Positions 36,807 through 41,798 of a stretch of 41,798 bases of DNA are shown here, one piece after another. Source of the stretch: an uncultured Prevotella sp. (lineage in GTDB: Bacteria; Bacteroidota; Bacteroidia; Bacteroidales; Bacteroidaceae); the NCBI GenBank assembly GCA_905236875.1, contig CAJOQT010000035.1, positions 1 to 41,798 of the forward strand, written 5' to 3'. How positions within the stretch are numbered: position 1 is the stretch's first letter; each line of letters begins with the position of its first letter. Both the position numbers and the translations under genes were made by a program. Below the pieces are notes generated by a model. The model did no database searches. It saw only the letters and a program-made list of their open reading frames with translations, and was not told the origin of the DNA.

Positions 36807-37400
36807 TTATTTCTCAAACCATGCATGGATGGCTGTATCATAGTGACTGCTGACACCAAAGGCTCGCGCTGCAAGCATGCGACGCTGTTCCTTCGTAGTC
36901 TCAGCACCCTGCTCCTTCAGCATATCCAGCAACACAGAGTATTCTGCTTTCGAAGGTACAATAACCACATCGTTGAAGTTCTTCGCAGCAGCACGAATCA
37001 GCGAGATGCCACCAATGTCTATCTTCTCGATGACGTCTTCCTCAATGGCTCCACTGGCTACGGTCTGTTCAAAGGGGTACAAATCAACTATCACCAGGTC
37101 GATCTCGGGAATCTCGTACTGCTCCATCTGCAGACGGTCACCGTCGTTGTCACGCCGTCCCAGAATACCCCCGAACACCTTCGGATGCAGTGTCTTCACT
37201 CGACCTCCTAAAATAGAGGGATAGGTGGTTACTTCCTCCACCTTCTGGCACTCATAGCCTAACGATTCAATAAAAGCCTGGGTGCCACCAGTCGAAAGGA
37301 ACTTCACGCCCTCTTCATTCAACTTCTTCAACAGTTCATCCAACCCGTCCTTATGAAAAACCGAGATGAGTGCCGTCTTTATTCTCTTTGTATCAGCCAT
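36807..37400 (-). CDS. purH: IMP cyclohydrolase domain only (half-length PurH)
   Basis: This 197-residue protein matches the N-terminal IMP cyclohydrolase domain of PurH, which closes the purine ring to make IMP. Signatures are KTALISVFHKDGL, FLSTGGTQAFIESLG, VTTYPSILGGRVKTLHPKVFGGIL, DLVIVDLYPFEQTV and IDIGGISLIRAAAKNF. Full PurH has about 510-530 residues with a C-terminal AICAR formyltransferase; here the frame stops at the domain border (SSHYDTAIHAWFEK) and no formyltransferase sequence follows before mreB. The clean ending suggests a natural stand-alone domain, with AICAR formyltransferase encoded elsewhere, not a random truncation. It heads the mre cluster and has a TAACTTTG box at 37438-37445. 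Confidence 0.9.
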   Translation of the reverse strand: MADTKRIKTALISVFHKDGLDELLKKLNEEGVKFLSTGGTQAFIESLGYECQKVEEVTTYPSILGGRVKTLHPKVFGGILGRRDNDGDRLQMEQYEIPEIDLVIVDLYPFEQTVASGAIEEDVIEKIDIGGISLIRAAAKNFNDVVIVPSKAEYSVLLDMLKEQGAETTKEQRRMLAARAFGVSSHYDTAIHAWFEK

Positions 37401-37437
37401 AAAAAGTATAACGTTATAATTTCATGAAAATGGACTG

Positions 37438-37445
37438 CAAAGTTA
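37438..37445 (-). promoter_or_regulatory. -7 box for the purH-mre-rodA run (TAACTTTG)
   Basis: Minus-strand TAACTTTG fits the -7 consensus and lies 37 bp before the purH ATG. The -33 position has only a weak TTG-like match. Confidence 0.55.
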
Positions 37446-37526
37446 GTAAAAAGCGAGGATATTTCATCAAGTTTTTCCTAAAAAAAATAACTTTCACATA
37501 TTTTATAATATAAATCAAGAGTTTTC

Positions 37527-39629
37527 TTATGCCCGCAAGGCTCTCATGGCATTTAGGACAGCAAGTACGGTGACACCGACATCGGCAAAGACAGCAAGCC
37601 ACATGGTGGCGAGACCAAAGGTGGCAAGGACTAGTACTGCCGCTTTTATACCAATAGCAAACCATACGTTCTGACGAGCTATAGACAACGTGCTGCGAGC
37701 TATTCGAATGGCTTTGCCTATCTTGGATGGCTTGTCATCCATCAGCACGACATCTGCTGCCTCAATAGCAGCGTCACTGCCCAGACCGCCCATAGCGATG
37801 CCAATGTCGGCACGTGCCAGTACAGGAGCATCGTTGATGCCGTCACCGACGAATGCAACTTTTGTCCCTTTGACTTTTGTCCGTTGTCCGTTGTCCGTCG
37901 TCCGTTGTCCGTTAATAGCATCAACAAAAGCGACCTTGTCGGCAGGTAGCAGTTCTGCATGGTATTCGTCAATACCCAACTGCTGTGCCACATGCTCACC
38001 TACCTCACGACGGTCACCGGTCAGCATCACAATCTTCCTGACACCCAGGCGTTTCAACTGTGAAACAGCTTCGGCGCTGTCTTCCTTGATCTTGTCATTG
38101 ATGACGATATGACCGGCATATTCACCGTCAATGGCTACATGGATGATGGTACCCACATGATGGCAGTCGTGCCAACGGGCACCTACGTTTTCCATCAGCC
38201 TTGTATTGCCCACACTGACTATGCGACCACCGACATTTGCCGTAAGGCCCTGACCAGCCGTTTCCCTGACATCTGATACCACACAGCCGTCTGATGCTTC
38301 GTCAGGAAAGGCATTTCGTAGGGCGGCACCGATGGGATGCGTCGAGTAGTGCTCTACATGGGCAGCCAGATGTAGCAGTTGTTGTTCGTCACAGGTATCG
38401 GGATGTATGGCTTCCACAGCAAACTGGCCATAAGTCAGCGTACCTGTCTTGTCGAACACTACGGTATCAAGTTTCGACAACACATCCATATAACCGGCTC
38501 CCTTGATAAGAATACCGTTGCGCGATGCTCCGCCAATGCCTCCGAAGAACGTGAGGGGGACACTGATAACCAGTGCACATGGACATGAGACGACAAGGAA
38601 CATCAATGCACGGTAGAGCCAAGTAGAGAATTGACAATTGACGATTGAGAATTGACCCTCTGAAGAACTGAAGCATTGAAAAAGTGGTGGGACGATGGCG
38701 ATAAGCAAAGCAGCAAACACCACAACGGGTGTATAGACGCGGGCAAACCTGGTGATGAAGGCCTCACTCTTCGACTTATGTTCACCGGCATGTTCCACGA
38801 GGTTTATAATCTTTGAAACGGTACTCTCGCCAAATGCCTTGGTAGTACGGACGCGGAGCATGCCAGAGAGGTTGACGCATCCGGAGATGACCTCGTCGCC
38901 TTCCTGAATGTCACGAGGTACCGACTCACCCGTCAGCGCCACCGTATCCAGCGCAGACGTACCCTCGACTACCACACCGTCGAGAGGAACCTTCTCACCT
39001 GGACGGATAACGATCACAGAACCGACAGTCACCTCATCGGGAGCCACATCCGTAGTCTGTAGTCTCCCCTTTTCTCTCCCTTTCGCGGGAGCTGGAGAAG
39101 GGGCTTCCTCTCCCCCTTGGGGGAGCTGGAGGGGGCTCTCTACATGTGCCACGTCAGGTCGTATGTCCATCAGGTGGGCAATGCTCTCACGGCTCTTGCC
39201 TTCAGCATAGCCCTCAAAGAGTTCGCCAACCTGGAAGAACAACATGACAAAGACTGCTTCAGGGAACTGTGTCTCGGCATCAGGCAGGAAGCCGATACAC
39301 AAGGCTCCGATGGTGGCTACCGACATCAGGAAGTGCTCGTTGAATGCATCGCCGTGTGCAACTCCCTCAACGGCTTCCTTCAGCGTGTCGTGACCTATCA
39401 ACAGATAAGGAACCAGATAAACCAATAGCAACTGCCACGTTGGTAGTGCCATGTTCTTCTCAACAATGACTGCTCCGACAAGCAGTATAACCGTAACCAC
39501 AATCAGGACCAGCTGTTTCCTTAAGCTGTCATGATGATGTTCGTGATGATGCTCATGCTTGTGTTCGTGACCCTCATGATGATGCTCGTGTGAGCAGCAT
39601 TCATGCTCGTGTTCATGATGATGTGTCAT
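37527..39629 (-). CDS. P1B-type Zn/Cd/Pb-exporting ATPase with His-rich N-terminus
   Basis: This 700-residue pump should export zinc or similar divalent metals from the cytoplasm. The first 34 residues are a histidine/glutamate run with a CC pair, in place of the usual CxxC metal-binding domain. The core has CPCALV near residue 346, the phosphorylation site DKTGTLT near 391, HP in YSTHPIGAAL, and GDGINDAPVLA. K in the seventh membrane segment (GIKAAVLV) and D in the eighth (FADVGVTV) fit the P1B-2 (ZntA) class. Three repeat insertions are read in frame: palindromes at 39061-39140 in the actuator region, a heptamer array at 38628-38655 between membrane helices (EGQFSIVNCQFST), and another at 37877-37911 (NGQRTTDNGQRT). 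The palindromic operator at 39708-39726 probably controls it. Confidence 0.93.
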   Translation of the reverse strand: MTHHHEHEHECCSHEHHHEGHEHKHEHHHEHHHDSLRKQLVLIVVTVILLVGAVIVEKNMALPTWQLLLVYLVPYLLIGHDTLKEAVEGVAHGDAFNEHFLMSVATIGALCIGFLPDAETQFPEAVFVMLFFQVGELFEGYAEGKSRESIAHLMDIRPDVAHVESPLQLPQGGEEAPSPAPAKGREKGRLQTTDVAPDEVTVGSVIVIRPGEKVPLDGVVVEGTSALDTVALTGESVPRDIQEGDEVISGCVNLSGMLRVRTTKAFGESTVSKIINLVEHAGEHKSKSEAFITRFARVYTPVVVFAALLIAIVPPLFQCFSSSEGQFSIVNCQFSTWLYRALMFLVVSCPCALVISVPLTFFGGIGGASRNGILIKGAGYMDVLSKLDTVVFDKTGTLTYGQFAVEAIHPDTCDEQQLLHLAAHVEHYSTHPIGAALRNAFPDEASDGCVVSDVRETAGQGLTANVGGRIVSVGNTRLMENVGARWHDCHHVGTIIHVAIDGEYAGHIVINDKIKEDSAEAVSQLKRLGVRKIVMLTGDRREVGEHVAQQLGIDEYHAELLPADKVAFVDAINGQRTTDNGQRTKVKGTKVAFVGDGINDAPVLARADIGIAMGGLGSDAAIEAADVVLMDDKPSKIGKAIRIARSTLSIARQNVWFAIGIKAAVLVLATFGLATMWLAVFADVGVTVLAVLNAMRALRA
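37877..37911 (-). repeat. Heptamer array (TTGTCCG)x5 in the metal ATPase
   Basis: Five units, four TTGTCCG and one TCGTCCG, encode NGQRTTDNGQRT between DKVAFVDAI and the conserved KVAFVGDGIND. The repeated KVAF on both sides suggests slippage or duplication at the insertion. Confidence 0.92.
38628..38655 (-). repeat. Heptamer array (nnATTGA)x4 in the metal ATPase
   Basis: Units GAATTGA, CAATTGA, CGATTGA and GAATTGA encode QFSIVNCQFS in a loop between membrane segments just before the CPC segment. Confidence 0.88.
39061..39140 (-). repeat. GC-rich palindromic elements H1 and H2, in frame
   Basis: Two neighbouring palindromes: CTCTCCCTTTCGCGGGAG with flanks (39061-39105) and CTCTCCCCCTTGGGGGAG with flanks (39106-39140). 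Translation gives SPLQLPQGGEEAPSPAPAKGREKGRL in the ATPase actuator region, where related pumps have a short loop. Confidence 0.8.
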
Positions 39630-39689
39630 ATTCTCTAATCTCTAAACATTAAACTCTCAACTTTAAACACTCAACTCTTTTATTCGTTG

Positions 39690-39697
39690 CAAAGGTA
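39690..39697 (-). promoter_or_regulatory. -7 box of the metal ATPase gene (TACCTTTG)
   Basis: Minus-strand TACCTTTG lies 60 bp before the ATG. The operator palindrome begins 11 bp upstream of it, over the -33 region. Confidence 0.65.
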
Positions 39698-39707
39698 CGG
39701 CAAGCTA

Positions 39708-39726
39708 TTTGCAACCCGGTTGCAAA
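39708..39726. promoter_or_regulatory. Palindromic operator candidate for a metal regulator
   Basis: TTTGCAACCCGGTTGCAAA is a perfect 9-1-9 palindrome between the divergent metal ATPase and the small secreted gene. Its size and position over the ATPase -33 region fit binding of a dimeric repressor of the Fur/Zur type. The regulator is not in the window, so its identity is an inference. Confidence 0.65.
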
Positions 39727-39764
39727 CTCTCAAATCTTTCATTTTTTATTCTTTCATTCTTTTT

Positions 39765-39772
39765 TACCTTTG
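39765..39772 (+). promoter_or_regulatory. -7 box of the small secreted gene (TACCTTTG)
   Basis: TACCTTTG fits the -7 consensus and ends 21 bp before the ATG at 39794. The -33 position lacks an exact TTTG. Confidence 0.6.
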
Positions 39773-39793
39773 CACCAACAACTAAAGATTCCT

Positions 39794-40048
39794 ATGCCAA
39801 TGAAAAGAGCTTTAAAACTGACGATATCGACGCTGGTGCTGCTGACAGTAGCACTGACGGCAGGTTCCGATAACGGGCGGAGCAGCGAGAGCCTAAGTGC
39901 TTGCACAAATGGCCGAATCGTGACGAACGAAGGCGAAACCAACTATAAGGGGACGATGGAACGTCACGGTGTGAAGTCCGACCATCCAGCAGTCAGCAAA
40001 ATAGGCAAAGGCTCTATTAGCTGTGGAACAAGAATGGGACTCTTCTGA
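39794..40048 (+). CDS. Small secreted hypothetical protein
   Basis: This frame of 84 residues (82 from the ATG at 39800) begins with a clear signal peptide, KRALKLTISTLVLLTVALTAG. The remaining 60 residues (from SDNGRSSESLSACTNGR on) match no family I recognise. A gene-end hairpin element (39881-39930) is embedded in this part and the stop codon lies inside the terminator stem. The downstream half may therefore be a chance extension of a truncated gene. A TACCTTTG box and the shared operator upstream suggest it is transcribed, perhaps in response to metal. Function is unknown. Confidence 0.45.
   Translation: MPMKRALKLTISTLVLLTVALTAGSDNGRSSESLSACTNGRIVTNEGETNYKGTMERHGVKSDHPAVSKIGKGSISCGTRMGLF
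39881..39930 (+). repeat. Gene-end hairpin element, copy 3
   Basis: AGCAGCGAGAGCCTAA, the hairpin GTGCTTGCAC (39897-39906), then AATGGCCGAATCGTGACGAA. It is closest to the copy at 36740-36786. Confidence 0.7.
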
Positions 40049-40075
40049 CCAACGTAACGGTCAAAAGAGTCCCAT
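40034..40075. terminator. Bidirectional terminator between the small gene and pepD
   Basis: ATGGGACTCTT pairs with AAGAGTCCCAT and an inner TGACC pairs with GGTCA, a stem of about 16 bp with one mismatch and an 8-base loop. It lies between two converging genes. The T-runs on both sides are short. Confidence 0.8.
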
Positions 40076-40101
40076 TTATCTGATACATGTATTCTGTCCT
40101 C

Positions 40102-41559
40102 TTATTTCTCAGGAATATCAGCCAAGGTATTCTTCAGTAGCTGCCAGAACGGTTCAACAGTAGCGATGAGAGCCCGCTCGGTGGTGGTGTGAGGCGACTT
40201 CATCGTCGGGCCAAGGCTTACAACATCAAGCAAGGGGTACTTCTCAAGGATGACCGAGCATTCCAGTCCTGCATGATCAACCTGTATGATGCCGTCCTCA
40301 CCAAACAACTCCTTATACTCCTTGAGCAGCAGATTGAGGATTTCAGAATCGGGATCCGGATCCCAGCCGCCATAGCTGCCCGACGTCTCAACCTTCATGC
40401 CGGCCATGTTGAAGCAGGCCTCCAACATATCCACAATGTACATCTTCATGTCGCTGCGACTACTGCGGGCAAGAATCTTCAGTGTGGCCAAGCCGTCTTC
40501 TATATCGATAATGGCAAGGTTGCTCGATGTCTCCACGACATTGGGATAGGCAGGTATCATACGCAGCACACCGTCGTGACAGGCGAGAATGGCACTCACC
40601 AGGTTGTCCTGAATCTCTACAGGCAGCTGACGGGCGGGGAGTTCGACCTCCTCAACAAAGAACTCGATGCCGCTCTCTATACCCTTATACTCATCAATGA
40701 AGTCATTACGCCAGTCGTCGGCCACCTGCTTGATGGCACCGACAAGTCTCTTCGGCAGCGTCAGCACCACTTCAGCCTTAAAAGGTATGGCGTTACGCAT
40801 GTTACCACCGTGCCAGCTGACCAGACGGGCATCGTCAATCTCGATAACGTCACGCAGGAAACGGGCCATCATCTTGTTGGCATTGCCACGGCCCTCATGG
40901 ATTTCCAGACCTGAATGTCCGCCACGCAGACCTTTCAGCGTCACCCTGACAGCAGCGTCATCGGGATTAGTCTCTTCGTCCTTGAACCCTAACGTAGCGG
41001 TAACGTCTATTCCCCCGGCAGAACCGATGACAAACTTACCCCAGTGTTCCGAATCGAGGTTCAGGAGAATATCACCCTCCAGGGTTTCGTCATCCAGATC
41101 GTTGGCACCGAACATGCCAGTCTCTTCATCGGCGGTAATCAATGCATTAAGAGGGCCATGCACCAGTGTTTTGTCTTCCATAATGGCCATGATGGCAGCT
41201 ACACCAAGACCATTGTCTGCACCAAGCGTAGTGCCTTTGGCTTTTACCCATTCGCCGTCTATCCACGGTTCAATGGGGTCGGTTTCAAAGTTATGTTTGC
41301 TCTCTGGTGTTTTCTGGGGCACCATGTCCATGTGAGCCTGCAGGATGACACCCTTGCGGTTCTCCATGCCTGGTGATGCAGGCTTACGGAAGATGATATT
41401 TCCAGCATTGTCCTTGAAAGCTTCTACACCGGCCTGCTTACCGAAGTCGAGCAGGAACTGCTGGATTTTCTCTAAGTGTCCGCTGGGACGAGGCACCTGT
41501 GTCAGTGCATAGAAGTTCTTCCAGATGCACTGTGGCTGTAGGTTCTGAATTTCGTTCAT
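40102..41559 (-). CDS. pepD: Aminoacyl-histidine dipeptidase (M20 family)
   Basis: This 485-residue cytoplasmic metallopeptidase cleaves Xaa-His and other dipeptides. Metal and catalytic residues are visible: H76 and D78 (QAHMDMV), D115 (LGADNGLG), and E145-E146 (ADEETGM), with DSE at the next metal site and the late histidine in LGPTMKSPHTTTER. Length is usual for PepD. It lies behind the fba terminator; no TAnnTTTG box was seen in the short leader. No oddities. Confidence 0.95.
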   Translation of the reverse strand: MNEIQNLQPQCIWKNFYALTQVPRPSGHLEKIQQFLLDFGKQAGVEAFKDNAGNIIFRKPASPGMENRKGVILQAHMDMVPQKTPESKHNFETDPIEPWIDGEWVKAKGTTLGADNGLGVAAIMAIMEDKTLVHGPLNALITADEETGMFGANDLDDETLEGDILLNLDSEHWGKFVIGSAGGIDVTATLGFKDEETNPDDAAVRVTLKGLRGGHSGLEIHEGRGNANKMMARFLRDVIEIDDARLVSWHGGNMRNAIPFKAEVVLTLPKRLVGAIKQVADDWRNDFIDEYKGIESGIEFFVEEVELPARQLPVEIQDNLVSAILACHDGVLRMIPAYPNVVETSSNLAIIDIEDGLATLKILARSSRSDMKMYIVDMLEACFNMAGMKVETSGSYGGWDPDPDSEILNLLLKEYKELFGEDGIIQVDHAGLECSVILEKYPLLDVVSLGPTMKSPHTTTERALIATVEPFWQLLKNTLADIPEK

Positions 41560-41590
41560 GATTATTATGTTTTGGTTAGTACTTTGTCGG

Positions 41591-41628
41591 AAAAAGCAGG
41601 CTGCACATCATGCATGGTGTGCAGCCTG
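41591..41628 (-). terminator. Terminator after fba
   Basis: CAGGCTGCACA and TGTGCAGCCTG form a perfect 11-bp stem around a 10-base loop. On the minus strand it is followed by CTTTTTCC. It separates the aldolase gene from pepD. Confidence 0.85.
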
Positions 41629-41653
41629 TCTTGTTTGTTATTCGGCCTGATGA

Positions 41654-41798
41654 TTAGTCAAGCTGTGCCAGCTTACCGTCAGAACCAAGCACATTCACAA
41701 TCTTGTGGATATACATCTTCTTCATGTTCTCACGGGCAGGCTTCAGATACTGACGAGGATCGAAGTCTCCAGGATGCTCAGCCAGATGCTTGCGGATA
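41654..41798 (-). CDS. fba: Class II fructose-bisphosphate aldolase, C-terminal end (partial)
   Basis: The last 47 residues of a gene that continues beyond the right edge. The visible end, HLAEHPGDFDPRQYLKPAREN followed by MKKMYIHKIVNVLGSDGKLAQLD, matches the C-terminus of class II (zinc-dependent) fructose-1,6-bisphosphate aldolase of Bacteroidetes. This enzyme splits fructose 1,6-bisphosphate in glycolysis. The catalytic domain is outside the window, so the call rests on this tail and on the terminator that follows. Confidence 0.8.
   Translation of the reverse strand, partial: IRKHLAEHPGDFDPRQYLKPARENMKKMYIHKIVNVLGSDGKLAQLD

Overview
The window looks like chromosome of a Bacteroidales bacterium close to Prevotella (Segatella/Xylanibacter type). 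The signs are a SusC/SusD polysaccharide locus, GldH, a C-terminal type IX secretion sorting tail, Bacteroidetes-type promoters (TAnnTTTG -7 box, in some cases with a TTTG -33 box 19-20 bp upstream), almost no Shine-Dalgarno sequences, and GC near 50%. No tRNA, rRNA or CRISPR array was found. The genus is inferred from gene style and was not tested by a search.

Left part (1-7255): the 3' end of one GLUG-type surface protein gene, then a tandem paralogue that an IS66-family element (2230-4169, 16-bp inverted repeats, 8-bp target duplication GTCAACGA) has split in two. Removing the element and one target copy restores one frame of about 1430 residues, with a signal peptide, GLUG repeats, an Ig-like domain, a glycine-rich repeat domain and a T9SS-like tail. 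A small secreted WG-repeat protein with its own promoter follows.

Middle (7294-22046, minus strand): a polysaccharide utilisation locus in the order susC, susD, surface glycan-binding lipoprotein, GH16 endoglucanase, [terminator], GH5 glucanase and GH3 beta-glucosidase. This set fits beta-glucan (laminarin or mixed-linkage) breakdown: binding and cutting at the surface, uptake through SusCD, and trimming to glucose in the periplasm. Aquaporin Z and a separate GH43 enzyme lie upstream. No regulator of the locus is in the window.

Right part (22106-41798): housekeeping genes. These are a TraB/GumN-family protein, a YqiA-like esterase fused to an extra domain, alaS, the run metF-holB-ricT-gldH, the cell-shape cluster purH(short)-mreB-mreC-mreD-mrdA-rodA, a P1B-type Zn/Cd ATPase with a palindromic operator candidate, pepD, and the end of fba.

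The least expected feature is the repeat load. Three families recur: (i) GC-rich palindromes of about 35-70 bp, all inside coding genes and all read through in frame (GLUG protein, GH3 four times, YqiA-like gene twice, metal ATPase twice); (ii) tandem repeats with a 7-bp period, in frame inside alaS, the metal ATPase (two arrays) and the T9SS tail, and also in leaders between genes; (iii) a roughly 50-60 bp element at gene ends whose central hairpin varies with compensating changes (four copies). Together they suggest a genome that tolerates or spreads small sequence insertions within essential genes.
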